Below, in pieces: positions 1 through 11,904 of a stretch of DNA of 64,000 bases; positions within the stretch are counted from its first letter, which is position 1; every line of letters starts with the position of its first letter. The DNA lies in NCBI GenBank assembly GCA_039583875.1, contig CM077147.1:109786124-109850123 (forward strand), read 5' to 3'. Origin of the DNA: Platanthera guangdongensis (lineage: Eukaryota > Streptophyta > Magnoliopsida > Asparagales > Orchidaceae). The notes below the pieces were generated by a model. The model was not told the origin of the DNA. It searched no databases and worked only from the letters and a program-made list of their open reading frames with translations. Both the position numbers and the translations under genes were made by a program.

Positions 1-267
1 GCAGATCAAGCTGAGCACCGCCAACAAACCGCCAACACATTTCGCTCAGGCCGCTCCACTCGATGCCCAAGTTGCAAGACTTCCTTGGCTATACACCAAC
101 CAGGCCGAACTGGCCGCTCCACAAGAACATCCAAGCTACCAAGTCCAACAAGTCCAGGTCACCCAGCCCACAAACAGCAGTCCGCCCACGCCACGACTCA
201 GACCGCACAGGCTGCTCAGACAGCCCAGCCTGCCCTATCACCCACTTTCACTTCACAAATTTAAACA
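1..267 (-). repeat. 3' LTR of Copia-1 (partial)
   Basis: This stretch matches 55620-55899 along its length, including the shared run GATCAAGCTGAGCACC. That later stretch is the outer end of the same element's 5' LTR. On the minus strand the LTR begins with TG at 267 directly after a polypurine tract. Only the terminal U3 part is inside the window. It carries several AG(A/T)CCGC motifs like the other LTR. Confidence 0.88.
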
Positions 268-281
268 CTCCCCCTTGAAGT
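268..281 (-). other. Polypurine tract of Copia-1
   Basis: On the minus strand the sequence CTTCAAGGGGGAG abuts the TG that starts the 3' LTR. This is the expected primer for plus-strand DNA synthesis. Confidence 0.75.
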
Positions 282-1708
282 GAGAAGGTGTGATGAAGCC
301 CAGCAACCCTCGTAACCGTTGAATAGCCCCTTCGACAGTGGCTTCGTGAAGTTGTCAGCAAGATTGTCTTCACTCCTAACATGCCCAACCACAAGAGATC
401 TCTCCAACACCTTCTCCCTTATGAAGTGGTGCTCGATCTCAATATGCTTGGTCCTTGCATGACACAATGGATTTTTCACCAGTTTGAGAGCACTCTCATT
501 GTCACCTCGGAGCAGAGTAGGTCCTTACACTTCTTCATGAACATCCTCTATAAGCCTCCTCAACCAGATGGCTTCCCGAGCAGCCAAGGCCGAAGCCTTG
601 TACCCAGCTTTCGGAGTAGGCACAGACACTGAGTCTTGCTTCTTGCTACACCATGATATGCAAGCTGATCCGCAAGTGAAAACATAACCCGAAGTTAATC
701 TTCGATCATCCGAGTCACCACTATAATCAGCATCCATGTATCCAAGCAAAGAAAACACCGTGTCCCTACTATAAAGGAGTCCCATATCAGACGTCGCCTT
801 GACATACTTCAAGATGTTCTTTGCCACTACCAGATGAGACTTCCTTGTTTCAGCCATAAACCGACTTACTCGGCCAACAGCGTAAGCAATGTATGGCATT
901 GTAATCGTCAGGTAGATCAAGCTCCCCACTAGATCTCTGAACACCAAGGGATCAGGAAGAATCCTTCCTTCATCACGTCGAAGCTTCAGACCAAGATCCA
1001 GAGGAGTAGAGCAACTCTTCCCTTTGCCCATACAGAATCGAATCACAATACGATCCGCATATCCTTCATGGAAAATGAGAATCCCGCACTCCTTCCTCTC
1101 CACTTCAAGACCAAGGAACTGATGAAGCTCCCCCAAGTCTTTCATCTCGAAGTGAATAACTAGCTCAGCCCTGAGCCTAGCCACCTCCTCCTCTGAATTC
1201 CCTGTGATGATCATATCATCAACATAAAGCGGGACCAAGACTTGAAGCTCCTCCTTCTTCTTGATGAACAAGCTTGAATCCTAGTTGGAAGAGAGATATA
1301 CACAAAATTGAAGATACTCTGCTATCTTCCCATGCAAATCTCTAGGAGCTTGCTTCAACCCATAGAGAGCCTTCCTGAGTTTGCAGACATAGTCCGGATG
1401 AAATTCGGAAACAAAACCAAGTGGTTGATCCATGAAGATGTCCATATCAATTTCTCCATAAAGAATAGCATTCTTCACATCAAGCTGCCACATTCTTCAT
1501 CCCTTGTAAACAGCGAAGGCGATCACCACCCGAACCGAAGTAATCTTTACAACTGGACTAAATGTCTCCTCATAGTCTTCTCCATACTATTGTGAGATTC
1601 CTCGAGCAACCAGGCGAGCTTTGTATCTATCAATTCTCCCATAAGCCTTCTTCTTCAACTTAGACACCTACTTGCAAGTCACTGGAGTAATGCCATAAAC
1701 CTTGGGCA
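282..1708 (-). pseudogene. Copia-1 reverse transcriptase and RNase H (C-terminal part)
   Basis: Reading down from 1708 on the minus strand gives the Copia RT start (YKARLVARG), then the segment with QLDVKNAIL and [10 protein letters not shown] (1281-1493). The catalytic segment LYVDDMIITG follows (525-1271), then RNase H with DADYSGD and, in a shifted frame, TKHIEIEHHFIRE and ADNFTKPLS (261-479). Stops and at least two frame changes, near 1275 and 500, break the frame. The protein would have copied the element RNA into DNA in the virus-like particle. The upstream integrase part lies beyond the nested element F, from 10336. Confidence 0.88.
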
Positions 1709-1713
1709 CAATA

Positions 1714-3686
1714 TGTAACGCCCCGAAAATTGTATTTGAGTCGGTCGCGAAAAAGGGGTTTTTGGTGCCTGTATAGGGGTACACGGCCTAGGACACGGGC
1801 GTGTCTAAGGCTGTGTCTGGCTGGTGATTTTTTGGGCCGTTTTCATCCCGAGAAGGACACGGACAGGAACTCGGCTAGATGACACGGGCGTGTCATCAGA
1901 CACGGGCGTGTGCCTACCCATGTCAGTACCCGTGTGCAGTTGAGTCGTGTCAGTTGGCGTGGCGGTTATGCGTGACACGCCCCAGGACACGGGCGTGTCG
2001 AGATACCCGACACGGGCGTGTCAGGTTGGACACGGGCGTGTCTGAGCCCGTGTGCCTTTTCTGTGTTCGACGATCGTGCCTGGATCGAGGCACACGGCCT
2101 GGGACACGGCCGTGTGCCAAGCCGTGTTCGGCCCAGGTCTAGAGATTTTTGAGCGGATTTGAGCCGTTCGGTTTCTTTAATTAAGATCCAGCGGCCCAGA
2201 TGAGTTCCTGCTCTGTTAAGGCCGGGAATAAGGGAGTTAATCCCTCATTTATCTCCAAGGCTTTCTCTTTCCAAGGTGTTAGAGAGATGAGGAAGAAGAA
2301 GGAGGTTTCCGGCCGCCGGCGGAGCACCGGAGCACCGTTTTGAAATCTGAGAGCGGATCTGTGGAGGGAAGGTCATTGCGAAGAGTTCTGTCCACGTAGT
2401 TTTTCCATGGCGCCAAAACGGACTACAAGGGTAACGATTCTCAACTTGAGAGTTTGAAGCCCTTTCTTTCTGGATAGGGAATCCCGCTCCTGCGAGTGTG
2501 CGGTGAGTGTGCGGTGTTCCTTGGGGTTGATGTGAATAGTCCCCCTTGTGTTGTATATAGAGTCCGGAATCGTAAGTACGGGCATAGGCATTGTGTGTGA
2601 AGCCTACCCGGACGTGTATTGTCTGGTTCGGTGATGTTGCATTTGATATGTTTTGCCGGAGAATACTCCGTGCTTTGGGTTTTTCGGGTTTCTTCGTGGT
2701 AGATTGCAGCATGGATCCTTGGAGGTTAGCTTCAAGGCGCACCCGGAAAACTGAACGGAAACGTGTTCTGCTAAATTGGTGGTCTGGGAACCGGCCTTGA
2801 TCATAACTGGGTTATGAGATTGTTTGGAAAATTTTGGGATCCGAGAGAAGCTTGGCCCGCGCGTAGGACTTAAATTGACTAGGCGACGTGAGCAACGGGC
2901 AAGTGGAATCGGACCTAGGCTACGTGGTTCGGTGCGAGAGACCCGAAGACGGGGACTGGCCGTTGGCATAGTCGGGAGCCTTAGACGGTGGTCAGAAAGG
3001 CTAAATTCTCACTTGGTTGGCATCTTTGGGATGGTGGTGAAGACACTGATATGTCAGGATTCACCGTTAATGTGCCCTGAGTGCACGGGGTGTTTGGCCG
3101 TGCGAGCCTACACCTGTGGCGTAGTATAGTTGCGCTTTATTATTTTATTGGGCTAATGATATGCAGGGAAAGAGCACCGCCGTCCCGAGTTAGTGGCGGG
3201 GTCATTATAATTTGGTCGGCTTTTAGCTGACCGTTGCTTTGTTTGCCACCGTGCGGTGGTATGTGCTTGGAGGTGCTGCGGAGCCGAGTGCCAAATAGCG
3301 CGCTGGAGCCCATGTTGCTGTGCTGGCCCTAGAAGGCCGTGTTATAGTTGTTTCTATTTTTATCATGTGTGGCCGGCCTGCGAGCCGATGTATGTAAGAC
3401 ATGTTTTATTAAGTGAACATTTGTAAGGCCATAAGGTCGTGTACCTTTTCAGTGTATTTGGGTTCATTCCTGTGGTTGTGGTCGTGGACATTCATATATA
3501 TTGGATATAAGATTTGGGTACTTTCAATTTTAAAAGCTTTCGCTAGAATGCTCTGTGTAGGATGAGTAGTCTTAATTGGATTGTTTGAATATTCATTTGG
3601 TAACCCTTCCGACTGTCTGTGGTATATGGCATCGGGTTCCAGCTGGACCTTCTGTTATATGTCATACGACGGATGGGGGTGTTACA
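1714..3686 (+). repeat. 5' LTR of F
   Basis: This is the direct repeat partner of 8360-10330 and runs from TGTAACGCCCC to GTTACA. It carries a palindromic-motif array in its first 400 bp. It has no real gene, and the short open frames in it are chance. Confidence 0.93.
1785..2125. repeat. GACACGGGCGTGTC palindrome array in the F 5' LTR
   Basis: The 14-mer GACACG-GG-CGTGTC, two inverted 6-bp arms around GG, occurs about six times, with further degenerate copies such as CACACGGCC and GGACACGGCCGTGT. Spacing is irregular. The same array is at 8435-8775 in the 3' LTR and, diverged, at 56575-57000 in the related LTR fragment G. CG-to-TG/CA changes explain many of the imperfect copies. Confidence 0.85.
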
Positions 3687-3689
3687 ATT

Positions 3690-3702
3690 TGGTATCAGAC
3701 TT
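3690..3702 (+). other. Primer binding site of F
   Basis: TGGTATCAGAC lies three bases after the 5' LTR. It is complementary to the 3' end of initiator-Met tRNA except for one changed base (the usual form is TGGTATCAGAGC). Confidence 0.8.
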
Positions 3703-3911
3703 CTGGTTACGGTCAGGCTTAAATGAATTCGTGGGCGAATTCTTTTAAGGGGTGGTGAGCACATGTGTGCGTCATCGTTATAACATTAAAAAGAACCCAT
3801 GAATGTCCACTTAGGAATGAAAAATACTCGTGTTTGAGGAACCTACGCGTTCCTATAATTGCTTTTTTGCAATTTTATTTGGTCACTTATTGGTGTTTTG
3901 TACGACTATAG

Positions 3912-4862
3912 GTGACAGGGAGTGGCGCAGAGCCGACAGAACATCTGTTTTCTGAGGATTATAGTGCACTCAACGTCGTGCTTGAGACCCCTCCATCGTT
4001 TGAAACCATAAGAAGAATCGTTGAAGTGGTGCTCGATGTGACTAGTGCACAACAGGGAAGCAATGTGCAACCCTTTGTCCCTGTGATGACTTCAATATCG
4101 GGTGGTGTGTTTGATCAAAGGACTTTAAGAAGGTCAGCAGGCCAGCAGTTGAACATGTCCTTAGTGCAGGGTACGCACTCAGTCGATGAGTATTTGCAGG
4201 CGTTACTTTTCATAAGCCGCTACCCATGCTTTGAATTGGAGAACGAACAGTCTATAGTTGATAGATTCTATAATGGGCTGCGTGGTGAGCAGCGGATCCT
4301 ACTGGTAGGACCAAAACTATTGGGATTCCGAGCCTTGGTGGAGTCGGCTAGATCGTTGGAAGTAGATTTGGGGAGGATTCACCCGATGCCAGTGAATAGG
4401 GTATCAAACTCTGTAAATCCTAGGAGGACTGCATCCCGCAGAACATCCAAAGAGGGGGCTAAGGCTGGGACTAGCAAAGTTATGTACAACTGTCGAGCTT
4501 GTGGCAAGAAAGGGCACTTTGCCCGAGAATGTTTGGATGGTGCTCAGAAGATTAAGGAAGCTATATCAGGAGCAGGTGAGGACTCTAGTATTAAGAAACC
4601 ACAGTTCAAAGGGCCAAGTTCAAAGTCGGATGTCCGCAGATGGAGCAAGAAGCTGAAGACTTCGAACTCAGCCCCTTTGTCTGGTGCATTGGGCGCAACC
4701 ACAAGTCGAGTCCCAGGAGCTTGCTATATCTGCGGAAAAGTGGGGCATTTTGCCCGTAGCTGTTGGAACGGACGCTTTATGTCCGAGAGGAAGCCTAATG
4801 TGTACAGGCTGGGTCAGCAAGAGGCCAGAAAGCACGTGGTCGTGGTGACAGGTAAGGTTTAA
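3912..4862 (+). pseudogene. F gag (nucleocapsid part readable)
   Basis: The open frame shows the Gypsy gag capsid region, with SVDEYLQALLFISRYPCF and VDRFYNGLRGEQR near residues 90-130. Two CCHC zinc knuckles follow, CRACGKKGHFAREC near residue 195 and CYICGKVGHFARSC near residue 272. Two knuckles rather than one is a small oddity. No ATG is visible at the start of this frame, so the N-terminal part, between the primer site at 3690 and 3912, is degraded. The protein would form the particle and package RNA. Confidence 0.85.
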
Positions 4863-5227
4863 AATTCTAGCATTAAGCTTTAGACACTTGTTGCCTTTGT
4901 GCATGTTAGCCTAGAACCACTTGTGCTAAGCTTTGTTCTAAATTTTGTTTATCCGGCGGGAGCACCGTTCGTTTAAGGGGGCTTCGCGTCTCCGTTTGCC
5001 CAAAGGAATTGTATTGTGTGTCGGAGTACATCTTCCGGTGGCAAAAGACATAATGGATGTGTTGTTGACTAGTAGTGCTCAATGCGCGCAGATAGAATCT
5101 GTTGCATTTAGGTCTGGATTGTGAGTCAAAAGTTTGATTTGCAAGCATTGTTACTACTGCTAGGAGAGTTCAACGTGATCTTTAGTATGGTCAGGCTCTC
5201 GGAGCAGCAGGCATACGTTGATCGAAG
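4863..5227 (+). pseudogene. F protease region, unreadable
   Basis: This 365-bp stretch lies between gag and RT, where the aspartic protease should be. Pieces of reading frame are present in several frames, but I find no D-T/S-G active site. The region appears shortened and rearranged. Confidence 0.55.
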
Positions 5228-6196
5228 TTGCTAGTGGGTCAGTTGAGAGCTAGTCATGAGGCGACTTTCGCGGGCATGAAGGGGTCGGGTAAGATCTTGA
5301 TGTCGGCCCTTCAGGTGATCAAGGAAGCTCGGTCTGGGGCAGAGCTGTTTGTCACATTAGTGCAGACTTCGACGCCTAATCCTAGTATGGACAACATCCC
5401 AGTTGTGTCTGAGTATCCCGATGTGTTCCCAGATGATCTCCCAGGATCCCCTCCTCAGCGGGAGATTGATTTTACCATCGAGCTGGTACCGGGTGCCAAA
5501 CTAGTGTCACACTCTCCATATCAGATAACACCAAGAGAGATGGCGGAGTTAAAGGTGCAACTGCAAGAATTGTTGGAGCAAGGATATGTGCGTCCAAGTT
5601 CGTCGCCTTGGAGCGCACCAGTTCTCTTTGTTAAGAAGAAAGATGTGAGCTTGCATCTTTGTATCGACTACCGGGAATTGAACAAGCTTACGGAAAAGAA
5701 TAAGTATCTGATTCCCCGGATTGACGATCTATTTGATCAGTTGGTTGGGTCAACGGTATATTCGAAGTTAGATCTGAAATTCGGATACTACCAGTTGAGG
5801 ATAAGGGAAAGTGACATCCCAAAGACAACATTCAGGACGCGGTTTGGGCTTTATGAGTTCACGGTCATGCCATTTGGTTTGACTAATGCGCCATCCGTGT
5901 TTATGGATCTGACGAATAGGATGTTCAGAGAGTACCTGGATCGTTTCGTGATAGTATTTATCGATGATATCCTGGTGTACTCGCGATGTGAGGAGGACCA
6001 TTACAATCATCTACATATGGTGTTGGAGACGTTGAGAAAGAATCAGTTGTTTGCTAGGTTCTCCAAGTGTGAATTCTGGTTATCCTCGATAGCATTCCTT
6101 GGTCATGTTGTCAGTGGAGAAGGGATAGCTGTGGATCTGGCGAAGATAGTGGAGATACGAGAGTGGCCTGCTTTGACTACAGTAGCAGAGGTCTAG
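5228..6196 (+). pseudogene. F reverse transcriptase
   Basis: The frame opens in the pre-RT linker ([15 protein letters not shown]) and shows the chromovirus RT series: [66 protein letters not shown] and the catalytic FIDDILVYS near residue 245. A TAG at 6194 falls just before the usual [13 protein letters not shown] block, in the same frame as what follows, so it is a point nonsense change. Readability through the rest of RT is good. Confidence 0.92.
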
Positions 6197-6958
6197 AGTT
6201 TTTTGGGGCTTGCTGGCTATTACAGGCGCTTCGTAGAGAACTTCTCGCGGATAGCGCTACCACTCATGATGTTGACTAGGAAGGGTCAGAAGTTTGTGTG
6301 GGCTCCGGAGTGCGAACAGGCTTTTGAAGAATTGAAGAGGTGGTTGACCACGACGCCTATTTTATGTTCGCTAGTGGGAATCGAAGGGTTCGAGATCTAT
6401 AGTGATGCTTCGGGTAGTGGTTTGGGCTGTGTTCTGCTACAGCATGGGAGAGTGATAGCCTATGGTTCAAAACAATGGAAGGCTCGCGAGGGAAATTATC
6501 CGGTCCATGACTTAGAGTTAGCGGCCGTGATATTTGCTCAAAAACTTTGGATTCACTACCTGTACGGTGTGAAGGTCGATATTTACACCAATCATAAGAG
6601 CTTGAAGTACCTGTTGGACCAAAAGGATCTGAACATGACACAGCGGAGGTGGATGGAGTTCTTAGGGGACTACACCTTCAAGATACATTATATGCATGGG
6701 AAGGGAAATGCAGTGGAGGATCCATTGAGTCGTAAGATTCCCGTACAAGCCAACTGGTTATCGGTACATGATGAGAGATTGATCCGTGAGTTGGAGGCTT
6801 TGGAGATATCTTGCGTCGAGAAGAAGTCTAGTGCCGAGGCGATACTGTTTTGGACAGAGGTACAGTGTGACCTAGCAGATAGAGTTCGGCGGGGTTTGGT
6901 TCAGGATAGCAGAATGAAGCAGATCTTGGATGAATCTTTGGATGGGTCAAATTCCTAG
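6197..6958 (+). pseudogene. F RNase H
   Basis: The segment continues RT after the stop ([19 protein letters not shown]). It contains the RNase H core EIYSDASGSGLGCVLLQ, YPVHDLELAAVIFA and the IYTNHKSLKYLL block. It ends in a TAG at 6956-6958, after which the integrase starts in the same frame. It would remove RNA from the RNA-DNA hybrid. Confidence 0.9.
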
Positions 6959-7894
6959 TTTGTGGTTGAAGATGGGTTGCTAAGGAAGGACGGTCGTCTA
7001 TGCGTTCCTAGTGCGGATAATATTCGGGAGGAGTTGATGTATGAGGCTCATCATACCAAGTACTCAATCCATCCGGGAATCACGAAGATGTATAGAGACA
7101 TGAAGAAATTATTCTGGTGGCCGGGTTTGAAGGAAGATGTAGCACTTTATGTGGCCAAGTGCCGTACATGTGCATTGGTGAAGGCGGAATGCCAGAAACC
7201 CGGAGGTTTCTTGAAATCCCTTCCTATCCCAAAATGGAAGTTTGACGACATATCTATGGATTTTGTACACGGTTTGCCGAAGTCGCAGAAGGAAAACGAC
7301 GCCATTTGGGTGGTCGTAGATAGGTTGACAAAAGTGTCACACTTTATCCCGGTCAGGAAGGAAGATCCGGTGGAAAAGTTAGTTAAACTCTATGTGGAGA
7401 ATATTGTTCAATTGCATGGTGTGCCCCGCAGTATTGTTAGTGATTGAGATGGATGCTTCACGTCGAATGACTGGAGGTTGGTGCATAGTCTGTTGGGTAC
7501 TAAGCTAAAGTTCAGCACAACCTTTCACCCGCAGACGGATGGCCAAACCGAGAGGGTCAACCGGACGATGGAAGACATGCTTCGCATGTGCGTCCTAGAT
7601 TTTGGAAAGCAGTGGGAAGATCACATGTACATGGTGGAGTTTGCGTACAACAACAGCTTTCAGGCAAGTATTGGAATGGCGCCTTTCGAAGCCTTGTACG
7701 GGAGGAAGTGTCGTACGCCGTTGTCTTGGTTAGAGGCAGGAGAATCGAAGTTGTACAAACGTCAAGCGGTGGAAGGCGCCACTTCAATGATACGGATAAT
7801 TCGGGAAAGGTTGAAGATCACTCAGGACAGGCAGGCAAAGTATTACAACGCCAAGCATAAGAATGTGGAGTTCAATGTTGGCGACATGGTGTAA
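6959..7894 (+). pseudogene. F integrase (HHCC and catalytic core)
   Basis: The zinc-binding region is visible with EAHHTKYSIHPGITKMYRD, WWPGLKEDV and CRTCALVKAE. The catalytic core has ISMDFVHGLPKS, VVDRLTKVSHFIPV and HPQTDGQTERVNRTMED. A TGA at 7445 replaces the arginine codon of the usual SDRDGRF block, which fits decay of a methylated CGA. The frame resumes by 7478 and ends at a TAA at 7892. Confidence 0.9.
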
Positions 7895-8308
7895 CTAAAA
7901 ATCAAGCTGTTCAAGGGTGTATCACGGGTTCGACGCTTGAAGAAGCTGAGTCCGAGATACCTTGGACCATTTGAAGTCGTGGAGCATGTTGGCGAGGCGG
8001 CGTATAGATTGAAGCTGTCAGCGGAATTGAGCGCACTGCATGACGTGTTCCACGTGTCAGTGTTGCGTAAGGCGGTGCAAGAGCCTTCGCAGATCATTGC
8101 GGATAATCAAGTATCTGTTGATTATGAGTTGACCCAAGGGTCAAGCCAGTACGAATTGAAGATGTTGCAGTCAAGCGACTCCGCAACAAGGAGATCCGAA
8201 TGGTTAAAGTCTGATGGGATAATTGCGGACGTGAGGAGCTTTCGTGGGAGCGAGAGCAAACTATGTTGGAGGAATACCCCGAGTTATTCCACTTAGGTAT
8301 CATTTAGA
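7895..8308 (+). pseudogene. F integrase C-terminus and chromodomain
   Basis: The stretch starts with the integrase C-terminal domain (LSPRYLGPFEVVEHVGEAAYR, LHDVFHVSVLRK). The chromodomain follows in a shifted frame, recognisable by MVKV, an in-frame TGA, REELSWE and TMLEEYPELF. Chromodomains target chromoviruses to heterochromatin marks. Here the frame change near 8160 and the stop inside it break the domain. Confidence 0.82.
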
Positions 8309-8345
8309 TTTGTGTACCTTTACTTAATTTCGGACGAAATTATTT

Positions 8346-8359
8346 AAGTGTGGGAGATT
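8346..8359 (+). other. Polypurine tract of F
   Basis: AAGTGTGGGAGATT lies directly before the TG of the 3' LTR, the usual place for the plus-strand primer. Confidence 0.7.
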
Positions 8360-10330
8360 TGTAACGCCCCGAAAATTGTATTTGAGTTGGTCACTAAAAA
8401 GGGGTTTTTGGTGCCTGTATAGGGGTACACGGCCTAGGACACGGGCGTGTCCAAGGCCGTGTCATGCTGGTGAGTTTTTGGGCCGTTTTCAGCCCGAGAA
8501 GGACACGGCCAGGAACATGGCTAGATGACATGTGCGTGTCATCGGACACGGGTGTGTGCCTACCCGTGTCAGTACCCGTGTGCAGTTGGGTCGTGTCGGT
8601 TGGCGTGGCGGTTATGCGTGACATGCCCCTAGACACAGGCGTGTCGAGAGACCCGACACGGGCGTGTCAGGTTGGACACGGGCGTGTCTGAGCCCGTGTG
8701 CCTTTTCTATGTTCAATGATCGTGCCTGGATCGAGGCACATGGACAGGGACACGGCCTTGTGCCAAGCCGTGTTCGGCCCAGGTCTGGAGATTTTTGAGT
8801 GGATCTGAGCCGTTCGATTTCTTTAATTAAGATCCAACATCCCAGATGAGTTCCTGCTCTGTTAAGGCTGGGAATTGGGGAGTTAATCCCTCATTTCTCT
8901 CCAAGGCTTTCTCTTTCCAAGGCTTTAGAGAGAAGAGGAAGAAGAAGGAGGTTTCCGACCGCCGGCGGAGCATCGGAGCACCGTTTTGAAATCTGAGAGC
9001 GGATTCGTGGAGGGAAGGTCGTTGCGAAGAGTTCTGTCCGCGTAGTTTTTCCATGGCGCCAAAACGGACTACAAGTGTAACGATTCTCAACTTGAGCGTT
9101 TGAAGCTCTTTCTTTCTGCATAGGGAATACCGCTCCTGCGAGTGTGCGATGAGTGCGTGGTGTTCCTTGGGGTTGATGTGAATAGTCCCCCTTGTGTTGC
9201 ATATAGCGTCCGAAATCGTAAGTATGGGCATAGGCATTGTGTGTGAAGCCTACCCGGACGTGCATTGTTTGGATCGGTGATGTTGTATTTGATATGTTTT
9301 GCCGGAGAAGACTCCATGCTTTGGGTTTTTCAGGTTTCTTCGCTGTAGTTTGCAGCAGGGATCCGTGGAGGTTAGCTTCAAGGCGCACTCGGAAAACTGA
9401 GAGGAAACGTGTTCTGCTAACTTGGCGGTCTGGGAACCGGCCTTGATCATAACTGGGTTATGAGATTGTTTGGAAAATTTTTGGATCCGAGAGAAGCTTG
9501 GCCCGCTCGTAGCACTTAGATTGACTAGGCGTCGTGAGCAACAGGCAAGTGGAATCGGACCTAGGATATGTGGTTCGGTGTGGGAGACCCGAAGACGGCG
9601 ACTGGCCGTTGGCATAGTCGGGAGCCTTAGACAGTGGTCAGAAAGGCTAAATGCTCACTTGGTTGCCATCTTTGGGATGGTGGTGAAGACACTGATATGT
9701 TAGGATTCACCGTTAATGTGCCTTGAGTGCACGGGGTGTTTGGCCGTGCGAGCCTACACCTGTGGCATAGTATAGTTGCGCTTTATTATTTTATTGGGCT
9801 AACGATATGTAGGGAAAGAGCACCACCGTCCCGAGTTAGGGGCGGGGTCGTTATAATTTGGTCGGCTTTTAGCTGACCGTTGCTTTTTGCCACCGTACGG
9901 TGGTATGTGCTTGCAGGTGCTGCGGAGCCGAGTGCCATATAGCGGGCTGGAGCCCATGTTGCTGTGCTGGCCCTAGAAGACCGTGGTATAGTTGTTTCTA
10001 TTTTTATCATGCGTGGCCGGCCTGCGAGCCGATGTATGTAAGACATGTTTTATTAAGTGAATATTTGTAAGGCCATAAGGTCGTGTACCTTTTCAGTGTA
10101 TTTGGGTTCATTCCTATGGTTGTGGTCGTGGACATTCATATATATTGGATTTAAGATTTGGGTTCTTTCAATTTTAAAAGCGTCCGCTAGAATGCTCTGT
10201 GTAGGACGAGTAGTCTTAATTGGATAGTTTGAATATTCATTTGGTAACCCTTCCGACTGTCTGTGGTATATGGCGTCGGGTTCCAGTTGGACCTTCTGTT
10301 ATATGCCATGCAACGGATGGGGCTGTTACA
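8360..10330 (+). repeat. 3' LTR of F
   Basis: This is the direct repeat of 1714-3686, from TGTAACGCCCC to GTTACA, followed by the CAATA duplication at 10331-10335. The palindrome array is at 8435-8775. Differences from the 5' LTR are mostly transitions. Confidence 0.93.
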
Positions 10331-10335
10331 CAATA

Positions 10336-11904
10336 TCCCATGTTTCATTCTTCTTGAGAGTAGAGATCTCCTCCTTCAGGGTATCTTACCACTCCTTGAC
10401 TCCAGTGGCCTCATTAAAGTTTGCAGGCTCTCGTCCATCCAGAGGACCCGCAAAGAAGCAGGAGACAAAACTCACTGCATTCCCATCACAGTACCGAGCT
10501 GGTGGCTCAACAACCCTTTTGATCTCTGAAGGGTCTACTCCTTGCTCACCACCTCCGTTGCTACTTCAGGTTCAGCTCCATTCCCGGGTAGACTTTGAGC
10601 AATGCTCCCCCTGCTTCCTGAACCAGAAGCCTCTGCCTCAGAGATTGAAGCAACAGGAGCTGCTGGTGATACAACAAGCACCTCTTCCAGAATTTCAGCA
10701 GCCACCTTCTGCTCTTAATCAACCTTGCTCTCTGGTAGCTCAACCTAGCCTCCTCCATACGACGTCAGTTCATCAAAGACCACGTCTCTTGATATAACAA
10801 ACTTCTTCATCGCAGGATCCATGCATTTCCATCCCTTCTTCCGCTCATCATAGCCAACAAAGACAAGCTTCCTTGCCTTTGCATCAAGCTTTGTCCTTGA
10901 AGCATCCAGGACATGCACATAGCAAGTTGATCCAAACACCCGAAGGTGTTCCACACTTGGCTTCTCCTTCAGCGACATCTCAAAAGGAGACTTCATGTTG
11001 ATCGGGTTGAGCGTCATCCGATTGATGACATAAGAAGCACAAGACATCCCCTCTACCCAGAAGGACCTAGGAATGTCTTTCGCATGACGCCAACACTTGC
11101 AAGTTTCTGTCAAATGACGGATCTTCCGCTCCTCTACTCCTTTTTATTGTGGAGTGTGAGCACAAGTAAGCTCTCTCTAGATCCCGTTCTTCGTGCAGAA
11201 GTTAGAAAACCCGGAGGAGACAAACTCACCACCGTTGTATGTTCTAAACTTCTTGATCTACAAGCTAAGCCGACCCTCCACTAGCTCCTTGAACGCCACA
11301 AACACCTGGAAAGCTTCTGACTTCTCCTTCAAGAAATAAACCGAAGTGTACCTTGAGTAGTCATCAATCAACACAAGCATGTATCTGCTCCCACCAAGGC
11401 TAGCAGTGATGGTTGGTCCCATCAAGTCACCATGGATACACTTCAATGGTCTCTTGCTCCTTGTTTGTGACTTATCAAACGAAAGGCGATGAGCCTTTCT
11501 GTACTGACATCCCGCGCAAACGTGTCCGTCGCAAAGGAAGATAGCTTAGACACGCCTCTTACAAGGCTCTTATTTGCCATAGCTTTCAAATAATACATTC
11601 CTACATGCCCGAACCTCTCGTGCCATATAGCAGCGCTATCGTTTTCCCTCATCGGATCAAAATAAGAGTTTGTTGCAAGAACAAACAAGTTCTTAACTAT
11701 CCTCCCGACATGAGCAACATCAGCCTTTACCGCTGATATGTTGCAAAGGAAGTTCACTTTTGTTGGCCCAAACAGAACGTGATAACCCACATCTACTACA
11801 TTGGTCACAGAGAAGAGGTTCTTCTTCATGCCCGATACATGATACACACTCCTTAACGTGACTGACCCCTTATCACTACCCAAAGACACAACCCCCTCCT
11901 TCAC
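10336..11904 (-). pseudogene. Copia-1 integrase and pre-integrase region, with linker to RT
   Basis: On the minus strand the order is: the GAG-pre-integrase segment (VYHVSGMKKNLFSV, WHERFGHVGMYYLKAM, 11904-11443); the integrase core (HGDLMGPTITASLGGSRYML, VLIDDYSRYTSVYFLKEKSE, 11446-11258); its C-terminal part (CASYVINRMTLNPI, VFGSTCYVHV, KLVFVGYDERKKGWKC, 11113-10745); and a Pro/Ser-rich linker toward RT. Frame breaks are near 11440, 11250 and 11115. The CAATA duplication of F interrupts the following RT at 10331. Confidence 0.87.

Larger units (their letters stand above)
1714..10330 (+). mobile_element. F: Ty3/Gypsy chromovirus (Tekay/Del-like), complete with both LTRs
   Basis: The element is bounded by two LTRs of about 1.97 kb that start TGTAACGCCCC and end GTTACA. 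It is flanked by the 5-bp target-site duplication CAATA at 1709-1713 and 10331-10335. The order is gag, degraded protease, RT, RNase H, integrase and chromodomain, the Gypsy order. A primer site at 3690 and a purine-rich tract at 8346 mark the internal ends. Long LTRs, a tRNA-Met primer site and a chromodomain ending like TMLEEYPELF suggest the Tekay/Del lineage. By eye the first 250 bp of the LTRs differ at roughly 7-8% of positions, many of them C/T or G/A at CG sites, so the insertion is not recent. Confidence 0.93.

Noticed and set aside
2245..3129. Overlapping frames of 100-165 codons on both strands in the F LTR (and 8827-9703)
   Set aside because: Though similar in both LTRs, this follows from the direct repeat. 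No domain, no start context, and they run across the promoter and leader region.
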